A stretch of 64,000 nucleotides of DNA from Salinivenus lutea (GTDB taxonomy: Bacteria; Bacteroidota; Rhodothermia; Rhodothermales; Salinibacteraceae), in assembly GCA_002894685.1 (NCBI GenBank), contig NCRC01000001.1:164332-228331 (forward strand). Reading direction: 5' to 3'. Below the pieces are notes generated by a model. The model saw only the letters and a program-made list of their open reading frames with translations, was not told the origin of the DNA and searched no databases. The translations under genes and the position numbers were made by a program. Every line of letters starts with the position of its first letter. Position 1 is the stretch's first letter. This document shows, piece after piece, positions 25,897 to 34,937 of this stretch.

Positions 25897-26173
25897 CCCT
25901 GCTAACGGCGCATGATCCCTCCGTCCCATGACCCGACTCAATCCCAATTTCCTCGACGGGTCCGTCAAGCAGGAGGGTCTCGTCTAGTCCCCCTCAAGGA
26001 GCTCTCCGAGATCTGACGCCTGGGGATCCACTTAGACGGAGAAAAACGAACCGCGGCAACTCCACATCTATGGGAATAAGCCGCTTCTCTTAACCCGTTA
26101 GCCTCCCTGACGTGCTCCTCATTCTTTGTTATCTTTCGTCTGTGTGTCTTTTTCCACTGACCCCCGCAACCGC
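25897..26173. other. Right edge of islet, non-coding
   Basis: There is no supportable gene in this stretch. A 19-codon frame at 25928-25987 may be a gene remnant. Around 26092 TTAAC-CC-GTTAG resembles the fad palindrome, but with a two-base spacer. The AT-rich stretch before 26174 should contain the promoter of the OsmC gene. Confidence 0.35.
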
Positions 26174-26593
26174 ATGACCCTCAGCCTCGAGCGCATCAAC
26201 GACGCCATTCAGTTCCGCGGCACCAACGGCGACTACGACGTCACCATCGCGTCGTCGGGCGACCAGGAGGGCATCAGCCCCATGGAGATGACGGCCCTGA
26301 GCGTCGTCGGCTGCAGCAGCATCGACATCCTGATGATCCTGGACAAACAGAAACAGGAGATCGACGACTTCCACGCCGAGATCGACGGCGAGCGGGCCGA
26401 GGAGCCGCCGCGTGTCTTCACCGACCTCGACCTGCACTACGCATTCGAGGGCGACGTGTCGCCGGAGAAGGTCCGCCGCGCCATCGACCTCAGCCTCGAC
26501 AAATACTGCTCCGTGTCGAACATGGTGGACCAGACCGCCACCATCACCTACAGCTTCTCCGTAAACGGGGAGCGGTACGAGCAGGAGGCGTAG
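26174..26593 (+). CDS. OsmC family peroxiredoxin-like protein
   Basis: A 139-residue protein of the OsmC/Ohr superfamily, thiol-dependent hydroperoxide reductases. The two characteristic cysteines are in SVVGCSSIDI (on the long central helix) and KYCSVSNM. ISPMEMTALSVVGC is the typical lead-in. ATG 26174 is chosen over the ORF extension from 26126, which adds an unlikely 16 residues. The subfamily resembles YhfA-type OsmC proteins of unknown physiological substrate. It stands alone and is convergent with the carboxylase gene. Confidence 0.9.
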   Translation: MTLSLERINDAIQFRGTNGDYDVTIASSGDQEGISPMEMTALSVVGCSSIDILMILDKQKQEIDDFHAEIDGERAEEPPRVFTDLDLHYAFEGDVSPEKVRRAIDLSLDKYCSVSNMVDQTATITYSFSVNGERYEQEA

Positions 26594-26615
26594 CCCCGGG
26601 GTTCGCCACCGCGCC

Positions 26616-28295
26616 CTACGTCTGGATGACGCCGGGATTGAACCGCTCCAGCGTGGGGTTGTGGTCCACCACGTCGAGCCCCCGCGAGAGCCAGTCGCGC
26701 GTGTCGACCGGGTCGATGAGGGCGTCCACCCACAGCCGGGCGGCGGCGTAGTACGGCGTCGTCTGCTCCTCGTAGCGGTCCTGGATCGTGGAGAGCAGCT
26801 CCTCCTCGTCCTCCTCGGACAGCTCTTTGCCCTGCTTCTCCAGCTGGCGGACCTTGATCTGCTTCAGCACCTTGGACGCCTGCTGTCCCCCCATCACGGC
26901 AATCTTGGCGGTGGGCCAGGCCAGCACGAGGCGCGGGTCGTAGGCGCGGCCACACATGGCGTAGTTGCCGGCCCCGTAGGAGTTGCCCACCACCACCGTC
27001 AGCTTCGGCACGGTCGAGTTCGAGACGGCGTTGACCATCTTCGCGCCGTCCTTGATGATGCCGCTGTGCTCGGCCCGCTTGCCCACCATGAACCCGGTCA
27101 CGTCCTGGAAGAAGATGATCGGGATCTCCTTCTGATTGCAGTTCATCACGAAGCGGGCCCCCTTGTCCGCCGCGTCGCCGTAGATGACGCCGCCGACCTG
27201 GATTTCGCCCTTGGAGTCGTGGTTCGTCTTGTTGCGCACCACGGCCCGCTGGTTCGCCACGATGCCCACGTTCCACCCGTCGATCCGGGCGTAGCCGGTC
27301 AGGAGCGTGCGCCCGTAGCCCTCCTTGTACTCCGTCCACGACCCCGCGTCGATGATGCGGGCGAGGATCTCGCGCATGTCGTACTGCTCGTTTCCCTTGC
27401 TGGGATACAGGCCGTAGAGCTCCTCGGCGGGGTAGGCCGGCCCGGTTGCTTCTCCCTGCGCATACCCGAACCGCTCCACGGGGCCGTGGTGGTCGACAAG
27501 GGAGCGGACCGTGTCGAGTGCGTCCTCATCGTCCTCGGCCTTGTAGTCGGCCACGCCGGAGATTTCGGTGTGCGTGGTGGCCCCGCCCAGCTCCTCCGCC
27601 TCCACATCCTCCCCAATCGCCGCCTTCACGAGGTACGGCCCCGCCAGAAAGACCGAGCCGGTCCCCTCCACAATCACCGCCTCGTCGCTCATGATGGGCA
27701 GGTATGCCCCCCCGGCCACGCAGCTCCCCATGATGGCCGCAATTTGCGGGATGCCCTCGCTCGACAGCTTCGCGTTGTTGCGGAAGATCCGCCCGAAGTC
27801 GTCCTTGTCGGGGAAAATTTTGTCCTGCATCGGCAGGTACACGCCCGCCGAGTCCACGAGGTAGATGATCGGCACGTGGTTCTCCAGGGCAATCTCCTGC
27901 GCCCGAAGGTTTTTCTTGGCCGTGATCGGAAACCAGGCGCCCGCCTTCACGGTGGCGTCGTTGGCCACCACCAGGCACTCGCGCCCGCTCACCGCCCCGA
28001 AGCCCATGACCGTGCCGCCCGCCGGGCACCCGCCCTCGTCTTCGTACATCTCATAGCCGGCAAAGAGACCGAGCTCACGAAACTGTTCGGGATCGTCGAG
28101 CAGGTACGCAATCCGTTCCCGGGCCGTCAGCTTCCCACGGTCGTGCTGCTTCTGAATCTTCTTCTCCCCGCCCCCTCGCTTCACGGTTTCGGCCCGCGTC
28201 TCCATCGTCTCCACAAGGGCCTCGTAGTGGGCAGCACGTTCCTGGAATGCGGCCGCGTCGGTCGGCGCATCGGTACCAATCGTATCGTCGGGCAT
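26616..28295 (-). CDS. Acyl-CoA carboxylase carboxyltransferase (beta) subunit
   Basis: A 559-residue biotin-dependent carboxyltransferase beta subunit with N- and C-terminal crotonase-fold halves. Diagnostic stretches are HDRGKLTARERIAYLLD, PIIYLVDSAGVYLP, GIPQIAAIMGSCVAGGAYLP (oxyanion loop) and, in the second half, PIIFFQDVTGFMVGK and VVVGNSYGAGNYAMCG. The block from IYLVDS to GAYLP is closer to methylcrotonyl-CoA/geranyl-CoA carboxylases than to propionyl-CoA carboxylase, but the substrate remains open. The biotin carboxylase/BCCP subunit is not nearby. It probably acts in branched-chain or fatty-acid catabolism, consistent with the fad locus a few kilobases away. Confidence 0.92.
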   Translation of the reverse strand: MPDDTIGTDAPTDAAAFQERAAHYEALVETMETRAETVKRGGGEKKIQKQHDRGKLTARERIAYLLDDPEQFRELGLFAGYEMYEDEGGCPAGGTVMGFGAVSGRECLVVANDATVKAGAWFPITAKKNLRAQEIALENHVPIIYLVDSAGVYLPMQDKIFPDKDDFGRIFRNNAKLSSEGIPQIAAIMGSCVAGGAYLPIMSDEAVIVEGTGSVFLAGPYLVKAAIGEDVEAEELGGATTHTEISGVADYKAEDDEDALDTVRSLVDHHGPVERFGYAQGEATGPAYPAEELYGLYPSKGNEQYDMREILARIIDAGSWTEYKEGYGRTLLTGYARIDGWNVGIVANQRAVVRNKTNHDSKGEIQVGGVIYGDAADKGARFVMNCNQKEIPIIFFQDVTGFMVGKRAEHSGIIKDGAKMVNAVSNSTVPKLTVVVGNSYGAGNYAMCGRAYDPRLVLAWPTAKIAVMGGQQASKVLKQIKVRQLEKQGKELSEEDEEELLSTIQDRYEEQTTPYYAAARLWVDALIDPVDTRDWLSRGLDVVDHNPTLERFNPGVIQT

Positions 28296-28394
28296 GAAAG
28301 GGCTTCCAGTTTGCGAGCAGAAATGCGAAGGGCCAACGGCATGAGGGCCGCGTTCAAACTAACCGCCGCCCGGACCAATCCAAAACCAAGCCCC

Positions 28395-28435
28395 ACAAAA
28401 AAACGCCCGCCCCGGCGGGTGCAGGGCAGGCGGGA
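28395..28435 (-). terminator. Intrinsic terminator after the CsbD-like gene
   Basis: On the minus strand CCCGCC pairs with GGCGGG and is followed by CGTTTTTTTG, the classical stem plus T-run. It lies about 40 bases after the stop of the small CsbD-like gene and before the carboxylase promoter. Confidence 0.8.
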
Positions 28436-28473
28436 TGGTGTGCCGAAACAGGTGCCACAAGGGGCAGCGAACG

Positions 28474-28668
28474 CTACAGGATCGCACTCATCTTGCGCCG
28501 AATTTCTTCGGGGTCCTCCCCGGTCTTGTCGTGAATGAGCCCCACGATCTTCTTCATCTCACCGCGGGCGCGCTTCATTTGCTTGTCGTCGAAGTCGGCC
28601 TCCTCCCAGATCTCTTTGATCTGGTCCCGAATCCGACGCCACTCCTCGTTCATTGCCTCTGTCGCCAT
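28474..28668 (-). CDS. CsbD-like small stress protein
   Basis: A 64-residue, highly charged helical protein. MNEEWRRIRDQIKEIWEEA, DDKQMKRARGEMKKIVG and IHDKTGEDPEEIRRKM align with the three segments of CsbD-type general stress proteins (W-x2-IK, GE..L.G.I, YG...EE). Their molecular role is unknown. ATG 28668 or 28653 could be the start. A strong terminator follows, so the transcript is probably monocistronic. Confidence 0.75.
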   Translation of the reverse strand: MATEAMNEEWRRIRDQIKEIWEEADFDDKQMKRARGEMKKIVGLIHDKTGEDPEEIRRKMSAIL

Positions 28669-28818
28669 GGGTCGATCTCGCTGCTCTTGTGTGCAGGACT
28701 GTGAGTTAGATCAGGACTTGTACCGTCGCCCTGGCCTCCGGGTTTCCCCGTCCGAGACCGAACGGCCCTCGGCTCCGCTCGTTCATGCGTACGGTCTTTC
28801 TCCAAATCCTGTGCATGT

Positions 28819-30174
28819 ATGTCGACTGTCGCAGTTATCGGCGCTGGCATTAGCGGACTGACGGCCGCCTACCACCTGCAGCGGGAGGGGCACACCGTTA
28901 CGGTCTGGGAGGCGGCCGATCAGGTGGGCGGAGTGATTCAGAGTGAGTCCTCGGACGGGTTCCTGATCGAGCACGGCCCGAACTCCCTCCGCGCCTCAAC
29001 GCCCGCGCTCGGCGCCCTGATTGCGGACCTGGGCCTGTCGGACGCGGTCGTGTCGGCCAACGAGGAGGCCGCCACCCGCTACGTGGTCCGCGACGGCCGC
29101 CCCCTGCCGCTTCCCATGTCCGTCCCCGACTTCCTGACGACGGATCTGTTCTCGGCCCGGGCAAAGTGGCGCCTGCTGGCCGAGCCGTTCATTTCGCGCC
29201 GGGCGGACGAAGAAGAAAGCGTCGCGTCGTTCGTGCGTCGGCGTCTGGGGCCCGAGGTCCTCGACTACGCCGTGGCTCCGTTCGTGGGGGGCGTCTTCGC
29301 CGGGCGCCCGCAGGACCTGTCCATCACGCACGCTTTTGAGCGACTGGCCGACCTGGAGTCCGATCACGGCTCCCTTCTCTGGGGGGGACTTCGGGCCGCC
29401 CTCAGCGGGTCGTCGACGGACAATGACGGCCCCTCCGGCCTCTTCTCGTTCCGCCACGGAATCGACACCCTCCCCGCCGCGCTCGCCGACCGGCTGCAGT
29501 CTCGGATTCATCTCAACACCCCCGTCCGCGGCCTGTCTCGCCCCGACGACCAGTGGCGCCTCCATCTGGCCGACGGACCCGCCCCCGAGTCGTTCGACGC
29601 CGTGGTGAGCACCGTGCCCCTCCACCGGTTCGCCACGCTGGACCTCGACACCCCGGTCGACCGCACCCCGCTCGACAAGGTGGAGTATCCGCCCCTCCGA
29701 GTCGTGGCCCTCGGCTACGAACGAGACGCGATCGCCCATCCCCTCGACGGCTTCGGCCTGCTGGTCCCTCCCGTAGAGGACTTCGACATTCTCGGCACCA
29801 TCTTTTCCTCCACCCTCTTCCCCAACCGGGCGCCGGAGGGCCACGCGCTGCTCACCACATTCGTCGGCGGGGCTCGCGCGCCCGATCTCGCCCAGCAACC
29901 GGAAGCGACCCTCCAGCAGAGGGTAGAGGCCGACCTCGATCGCCTGCTGGGGATGAGCGCTCCGCCCGTGTTCGCCCGCCAGATCCACTGGTCTCAGGCC
30001 ATTCCGCAGTACACGCTCGGATACGGGGCGGTCAAACGCACCCTCGACGCCCTCGAGGACGCACACCCCGGCCTCGTCTTCGCCGGCAACTACCGGCAGG
30101 GCGTGTCGGTGGGCGACGCCGTGGCCTCCGGCGCCGACGCCGCCACCCGCGTGGCGGCCCAGACTGGACCGTAG
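28819..30174 (+). CDS. hemY: Protoporphyrinogen oxidase
   Basis: An FAD-dependent oxidase of 451 residues that converts protoporphyrinogen (or coproporphyrinogen) to the porphyrin in heme synthesis. The N-terminal dinucleotide motif is VAVIGAGISGLTAAYHL, followed by GGVIQSESSDGFLIEHGPNS. The centre has APFVGGVFAGRPQDLS, and the C-terminus has FAGNYRQGVSVGDAVASG, the HemY-type FAD-closing motif. All of these fit the family. It is isolated from other heme genes here and convergent with the unknown gene downstream (one base apart). Confidence 0.94.
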   Translation: MSTVAVIGAGISGLTAAYHLQREGHTVTVWEAADQVGGVIQSESSDGFLIEHGPNSLRASTPALGALIADLGLSDAVVSANEEAATRYVVRDGRPLPLPMSVPDFLTTDLFSARAKWRLLAEPFISRRADEEESVASFVRRRLGPEVLDYAVAPFVGGVFAGRPQDLSITHAFERLADLESDHGSLLWGGLRAALSGSSTDNDGPSGLFSFRHGIDTLPAALADRLQSRIHLNTPVRGLSRPDDQWRLHLADGPAPESFDAVVSTVPLHRFATLDLDTPVDRTPLDKVEYPPLRVVALGYERDAIAHPLDGFGLLVPPVEDFDILGTIFSSTLFPNRAPEGHALLTTFVGGARAPDLAQQPEATLQQRVEADLDRLLGMSAPPVFARQIHWSQAIPQYTLGYGAVKRTLDALEDAHPGLVFAGNYRQGVSVGDAVASGADAATRVAAQTGP

Positions 30175-30175
30175 C

Positions 30176-30904
30176 CTACGCCTCCCCCATCTCTCGGGCG
30201 AGTTGGCGCACCAGCCGCCGCTTCACCACGGGCAAAAGCGTCTCCTGGTAGGGGACATCCAGCTCGATCCGGGAGAAGTAGGTGGCCGGGGCCGGAAGGT
30301 CCCGTCGCTCCTCCAGCAGCTGAAGCTTCACACTCGAGGGGTCCACGTCGAGGCCGCTTTGCTCCACCGTCTTGCAGTGCGTCGTCCGGAGCGTCCGGTG
30401 CGTCTCCCCCTCCTCCGTGAAAATCGACAGGGTGTAGCGGAGCACGTGCAGGGCGTCGGCCGACCGGTTGGGAACCATGAGGTAGCCCTCCTGCACGTAC
30501 GACGGCATGATGCCCACGGTCTCCAGCGCCAGGTTTTCCTCCACGTGCTCGTAGACCTCAGCCCCCTCCTCAATCGTGCTCCGGATGTGCGGAAGCGCCC
30601 ATCGGATGAGGTCCTCGACGACGGACATTTCGGCGCCCTCAAACTCGGGCCACTCGTAATCGATCGATTTCTCGTCCCAGTTAATCCCGGCGATGCGGCC
30701 CGTCTCGGGGGTGCGGAACCCCTCCGTCCGACTCAGAACGGTGACGAGGGCCCCGTGCAACTCCACGAGTCGGGCCAGGTGAGGGTACACGCGGTCCTCC
30801 TCGAACGCCGACTGCGCCCGCTGGAGCCCGCCCAGAATTTTGTACTGCGTCCGTTCGAGATCGTCTACCCCTTCCACGAAAAGGTTGAGGCTGAGGTCGT
30901 CCAT
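30176..30904 (-). CDS. Conserved-looking protein of unknown function
   Basis: A 242-residue acidic, soluble protein with no signal peptide or membrane helix. It has no motif I recognise. The N-terminal half is helical (LERTQYKILGGLQRAQSAF...LARLVELHGALVTVL). The C-terminal half has alternating strands and ends VKRRLVRQLAREMGEA. Good codon structure and the defined start after a palindromic upstream region argue that it is a real gene. It is convergent with hemY. No function is proposed. Confidence 0.8.
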   Translation of the reverse strand: MDDLSLNLFVEGVDDLERTQYKILGGLQRAQSAFEEDRVYPHLARLVELHGALVTVLSRTEGFRTPETGRIAGINWDEKSIDYEWPEFEGAEMSVVEDLIRWALPHIRSTIEEGAEVYEHVEENLALETVGIMPSYVQEGYLMVPNRSADALHVLRYTLSIFTEEGETHRTLRTTHCKTVEQSGLDVDPSSVKLQLLEERRDLPAPATYFSRIELDVPYQETLLPVVKRRLVRQLAREMGEA

Positions 30905-30928
30905 GGTGGCGAGACAATGTTAAGGGGG

Positions 30929-30970
30929 CGTTGACCTAACGTATAGATACTGTGCACTATAACGTCAACG
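30929..30970. promoter_or_regulatory. Extended imperfect palindrome upstream of unknown gene
   Basis: CGTTGAC (30929-30935) and GTCAACG (30964-30970) are perfect inverted arms. Inside them ACG-TATAG and CTATAACGT are also inverted, giving a 42-base dyad about its centre. It lies 25-66 bases upstream of the ATG at 30904, a position suited to an operator or overlapping promoter. There is no T-run, so a terminator is unlikely. Confidence 0.5.
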
Positions 30971-31095
30971 TCTCCCGCAAACATCGCACCGCCTGCCGGG
31001 ATTTCGACCGGACGCACAGGCGCCCACCGTATTTCGCCCCCGGATTGGTCCGATCCAGGGACCGTGTGGGGCTTTGCCCCTCCCCCTCCCTCCTC

Positions 31096-31950
31096 TCAGT
31101 CGGGACGCATCTGCTGCATGAGGGCCTTCACCTGCTCTCGGGGCATGCGGGTGAACGTATTGAACTGCCCCCCCGCCGCCAGCGCCTCGCCCCCATCGAA
31201 CGTGACGACCTCCCCGTTCATGAACGCAGACAGGTCACTGAGCAGAAAACTGGCCAGGGTCGCCAGCTCTTCGGGCTCCCCAAACCGACGCACCGGAATG
31301 CGCTCCCGCATCTGTTGCTCCAGGCTGTCATCGGGGACGAGACGGTCCCACGCGCCCTCGGTCGGAAACGGCCCCGGGGCAATGGCATTGAGGCGAATGT
31401 CTTCGCTTCCCCACTCCGCCGCCAGCGAGCGCGTCATGGCCACGATGCCGGCCTTCGACATCGCACTGGGCACCACGTAGGCGCTCCCGGTGTCCGCGTA
31501 GGTCGTCGCGATGGAGAGCACCGCGCCCCCCGTGTCCCGCTCCAGCCACCGCCGCCCGCAGGCCTGCGTGCAGTAGAACGAGCCGTACAGGTTGGTTTTC
31601 ACGATGGCGTCGAAGCCGTTCGGCGAGATGTCCTCCGTCGGGGCCAGAAAGTTGGCCGCCGCGTTGTTGACGAGGCGCGTGACGGGGCCCTGTCGCTCCT
31701 CGGCCTCCTCCACGAACGCCTCGACGGCCTCGTGGTCGCGCACGTTGCACGGAATCCCCTCCGCCGTGCCGCCCGCGGCCTCAATGTCACTCACCGTCTC
31801 GGCCAGGGGGTCGGGCCGGCGGCCGTTGATGGTGACCGTCGCCCCGAGGTCGGCGAAGCGACGGGCCATCGCGCGGCCGAGGCCCGTCCCCCCGCCGGTG
31901 ACGATGATGTGGTGGTCGGCGAGGAGGTCAGGAGCAAACTCATCAGGCAT
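31096..31950 (-). CDS. SDR, 2,4-dienoyl-CoA-reductase-like
   Basis: A 284-residue Rossmann-fold enzyme: IIVTGGGTGLGRAMA, INGRRPD (NADP-type Arg pair), CNVRD and VNNAAANFLAP. In the active-site region it reads TYADTGSAYVVPSAMSKAG. The usual YxxxK Tyr position is occupied by Ser (SAMSK), as in 2,4-dienoyl-CoA reductases, which reduce intermediates of unsaturated fatty-acid beta-oxidation with NADPH. ATG 31950 starts directly before the Rossmann strand. It lies 60 bases after fadE in the same orientation, supporting a fatty-acid role. Confidence 0.88.
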   Translation of the reverse strand: MPDEFAPDLLADHHIIVTGGGTGLGRAMARRFADLGATVTINGRRPDPLAETVSDIEAAGGTAEGIPCNVRDHEAVEAFVEEAEERQGPVTRLVNNAAANFLAPTEDISPNGFDAIVKTNLYGSFYCTQACGRRWLERDTGGAVLSIATTYADTGSAYVVPSAMSKAGIVAMTRSLAAEWGSEDIRLNAIAPGPFPTEGAWDRLVPDDSLEQQMRERIPVRRFGEPEELATLASFLLSDLSAFMNGEVVTFDGGEALAAGGQFNTFTRMPREQVKALMQQMRPD

Positions 31951-32010
31951 AGCGGACGTGCGGCAGTGAGAAAAGCTAATCAAGCGGAGGGGACCTCAAC
32001 CATCCCGCAG

Positions 32011-34653
32011 CTACGCCGGTTCACGCGGCTCCGGTCGGTCGGTGTCCGCCGTGCCCTCATTCGACACGCCGGGTGCCCCCTCCGGCGCGCCATCGCCTCG
32101 CGCCACCGGCGCCTCCTCCTCCAGGTCGTCGGCCGTCACGGTTTCGTCCGTCACGTCGCGCTCCACGCCCTCCACGATGGACGAGTCGAGCGCCCCGCGG
32201 TCGGTCGGCTGACCGGGCAACATCCGACGCTGGCGGTACGCCTCCAGATCAAACTCGTCGACCTGAATGTAGCGCTCGCGCGCCTCGTCGGCCCGTCGGA
32301 CAAGGTCGCGCTCCTCCTCCGTGATGACGCCCTCGGCCACGGCCTCGTCCAACAGCTGGTGCGGACGCTTCTTGGGCAGGGTGCCTTCGCGGATCGCGTC
32401 CTTGATGGTCTGCCCCACGTGGTAGGCGTCCCGACTGAGGCGGAAGGCGTGCTCCAGCTCGCCCAGCGGCTGGTCGGTGTCCTTGGGAACGTAGAGGTCC
32501 TCCGTCAGCCACTCGCGGGCGCCGTCTTTTTCTTGAATGGCCCGGGCAATGGCGCCGCCCAGCTCGTCGTTCGGCATCGAACCGATCGTGTTGAGGCGCG
32601 ACCACGGCGCCACCACGCCCCGCAGAAGCCACGTGAGGCCCGGCACCTTCAGGTTGTCGAACAGGCCCTCAAACGCCTCCTGCATCTGCGCAAACGCATA
32701 CTGCATGCTCCAGTGCAGGAACGGCTCCTGCTCCTTGGGACGGCCCTCCTTCTCGAACCGCGTGAGCACCGCCGTGCCCAGGTACATCCACGAGAGGATG
32801 TCGGCGAAGCGGCCGGTGATTTTCTCTTTTCGCTTCAACGCGCCGCCGAGGCTGCCCATCGCCAGGTCGGCGAAGAAGGCAAAGCTGGCCGACGCCCACG
32901 CCATCTTGCGGAAGTATGGGGCCGCGGGGCCGCTCACGGGACTGTTCGCCAGGCGGCCGCGGGTGAGGCTCAGGCCAAAGGCCCGGAAGCCGTTGCGCAC
33001 CACGTGGCCGATGTGGCTCCAGAACGCGTCGTCGAATTTCTTTACGTCGCCGTCCATCAGCGCCTCAATCTCCTTGAGGGCGTACGGGTGACAGCGGATC
33101 GCCCCCTGACCAAAGATCATCATCGTCCGCGTCAGGATGTTGGCCCCCTCCACGGTGATGCTAATCGGCAGCGCCTGGTAGGCCTGTGCCAGCAGGTTGT
33201 TGGGGCCGCGCGAGATGCCGTTCCCCGCCAGCACATCCATCCCGTCGTTCACCAGGTCGCGCTGCATCTCGGTGGTGTTGTACTTCATGATGGCCGACAC
33301 CACGCCCGGCTTCTCGCCCCGATCCACCGCCCCGTTCGTGTAGTTCCGCGCCGCGTCCATGATGTAGGTGTACCCGGCAATGCGCGCCAGCGGCTCCTCG
33401 ATGCCCTCGAACTTGCCGATGGAGAGGCCGAACTGCTCGCGGATGGCGGCGTGTCCCCCCGCCACGCGGGTCACGAACTTGCCGCCGCCCACGGCCTGCG
33501 CCGGGAGCATGATGCCGCGGCCGGCCGAGAGCGCGTCCATGAGCATGGCCCAGCCCTTGCCTGCGCCGTCCTTCCCGCCGATGATGGCGTCGATGGGCAG
33601 CACCACGTCCTCACCCTCCGTCGGGCAGTTGAAGAAGGCGACCCCGAGCGGGTCGTGGCGGCGCCCCAGCTTCACGCCCGGCGTGTCCGTGGGCACAAGG
33701 GCGCAGGTGATCCCCAGGTCCTCGCCCTTGCCCAGGTGGTTCTCCGGATCGTGCAGCTTAAACGCCAGCCCAAGCACGCCCGAAATGGCGGCCAGCGAGA
33801 TGTACCGCTTCTCCCAGTTGAGGCGCAGCTTCAGCTCGCCGTCCTCGTCCTTAAACACCGTCCCGGTCGACTCCATCGCCCCGGCGTCGGAGCCCGCATT
33901 CGGCTCGGTGAGGGCGAACGACGGCAGAATGTCGCCGCTTGCCAGGCGCGGCAGGTAGTCGGACTGCTGCTCGTCGGTGCCGTAGTGGAGCAACAGCTCG
34001 CCCGGCCCCTGCGAGTTGGGCACCATCACCGTAATGGCGAGGGGCACCGAGTGGCCGCCGAGCTTCTGCACCACCGCGCTGCGGGCCGCGACGGAAAAGC
34101 CCTTTCCGCCGTACTCTTTCGGGATGATGAGGCCGAAGAAGCCCTTCTCTTTCAAGTAGTCCCAGGTCTCAGACGACAGGTCCCCGCGCTGGTGCACCTG
34201 CCAGTCGTCCACCATCTCGCAGACCTCCTCGCACGGCCCGTCCAGGAAGGCCTGCTCCTCGTCCGACAGCTCCGGATAGAGTTGGTCGAGCGTCTTGTCG
34301 AAGTCGGGCTTCCCCGAGAAGAGCTCGCCCTCCATCCACACCGTCCCGGCGTCGATGGCCGTCTGCTCGGTCTCCGAGATGGTCGGCAGGAATTGAAGCG
34401 CTTCCATCAACCGCATTAGACCGGCGGACACCTGACGGCGAAGCGGACCGATATTAAAAACGGCCACGAGGACGCCGTACGGGATCCACACCCACAGCGG
34501 CGCACCCGCGCCGTAAAGTCCTGCGGCCCCGGCGAGCGCCCACGTCCACAGCGGCGCACCGGTATAGCCAAGCACAAAGAGCACGAGGAGCACGCCGAGG
34601 ATGACACCAACCAGCGGCATGCCCGCGAAAAGGTCGAAGAGGGGAAGAGTCAT
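32011..34653 (-). CDS. fadE: Acyl-CoA dehydrogenase, FadE type
   Basis: The first beta-oxidation step, an FAD enzyme of 880 residues like the large membrane-associated E. coli FadE (about 814). The N-terminal 70 residues hold two hydrophobic segments (MPLVGVILGVLLVLFVLGY, then another to about 65). The dehydrogenase core follows: GLIIPKEYGGKGFS, FALTEPNAGSDAGAM (FAD/substrate loop), AGRGIMLPAQAVGGGKF and TVEGANILTRTMMIFGQG. A long C-terminal domain of about 300 residues is specific to this subfamily. The acidic last 60 residues are low complexity. ATG 34653 is chosen since upstream ORF codons are non-homologous. Two TTAAC-N3-GTTAA-like palindromes lie 74-118 bases upstream. Confidence 0.95.
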   Translation of the reverse strand: MTLPLFDLFAGMPLVGVILGVLLVLFVLGYTGAPLWTWALAGAAGLYGAGAPLWVWIPYGVLVAVFNIGPLRRQVSAGLMRLMEALQFLPTISETEQTAIDAGTVWMEGELFSGKPDFDKTLDQLYPELSDEEQAFLDGPCEEVCEMVDDWQVHQRGDLSSETWDYLKEKGFFGLIIPKEYGGKGFSVAARSAVVQKLGGHSVPLAITVMVPNSQGPGELLLHYGTDEQQSDYLPRLASGDILPSFALTEPNAGSDAGAMESTGTVFKDEDGELKLRLNWEKRYISLAAISGVLGLAFKLHDPENHLGKGEDLGITCALVPTDTPGVKLGRRHDPLGVAFFNCPTEGEDVVLPIDAIIGGKDGAGKGWAMLMDALSAGRGIMLPAQAVGGGKFVTRVAGGHAAIREQFGLSIGKFEGIEEPLARIAGYTYIMDAARNYTNGAVDRGEKPGVVSAIMKYNTTEMQRDLVNDGMDVLAGNGISRGPNNLLAQAYQALPISITVEGANILTRTMMIFGQGAIRCHPYALKEIEALMDGDVKKFDDAFWSHIGHVVRNGFRAFGLSLTRGRLANSPVSGPAAPYFRKMAWASASFAFFADLAMGSLGGALKRKEKITGRFADILSWMYLGTAVLTRFEKEGRPKEQEPFLHWSMQYAFAQMQEAFEGLFDNLKVPGLTWLLRGVVAPWSRLNTIGSMPNDELGGAIARAIQEKDGAREWLTEDLYVPKDTDQPLGELEHAFRLSRDAYHVGQTIKDAIREGTLPKKRPHQLLDEAVAEGVITEEERDLVRRADEARERYIQVDEFDLEAYRQRRMLPGQPTDRGALDSSIVEGVERDVTDETVTADDLEEEAPVARGDGAPEGAPGVSNEGTADTDRPEPREPA

Positions 34654-34726
34654 GGCGGGCCTCCAGTCGGGCAAAGAATGTGGAACCGGACCGCCGAACA
34701 TCCGGCCGCACAGGCCAGAGCCGACG

Positions 34727-34741
34727 GTTAACACTGTTAAC
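34727..34741. promoter_or_regulatory. Candidate fad operator, site 1 (fadE)
   Basis: GTTAAC-ACT-GTTAAC is a perfect 15-base dyad (core TTAAC-N3-GTTAA) 74-88 bases upstream of the fadE ATG. A TATACT hexamer on the minus strand (34748-34753) lies between this site and the second one, consistent with repression of a promoter in between. The assignment to the local TetR regulator is inference. Confidence 0.6.
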
Positions 34742-34758
34742 TACTACAGTATACCTAC

Positions 34759-34771
34759 TTAACGGTGTTAT
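34759..34771. promoter_or_regulatory. Candidate fad operator, site 2 (fadE)
   Basis: TTAAC-GGT-GTTAT matches the site-1 core with one end mismatch. Centre-to-centre distance to site 1 is about 31 bases, close to three helical turns, so two bound dimers could lie on the same DNA face. Confidence 0.5.
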
Positions 34772-34937
34772 GTTGCACAATCTTCAGACTTTCGGTCTTC
34801 CGACCGATCAATCCGCAGCCGCAGTCGGGAGCGGGGGGTGTCTAGCTCGAGTGCCGACGGAACGCTGGGAATCCGTCCTGCTGGTCCGGCGATTCGTTTT
34901 CGGGAGCGGCCCCCTGAGCAGGCGGGATCGTCGCCCG

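Noticed and set aside
25928..25987. 19-codon frame near the right edge of the islet
   Set aside because: Too short and unrecognised; possibly a gene remnant, but not supportable.
30952..34419. 1155-codon plus-strand ORF antisense to the SDR and fadE
   Set aside because: No motifs and His/Arg/Val-rich composition, while the opposite strand encodes recognisable enzymes.
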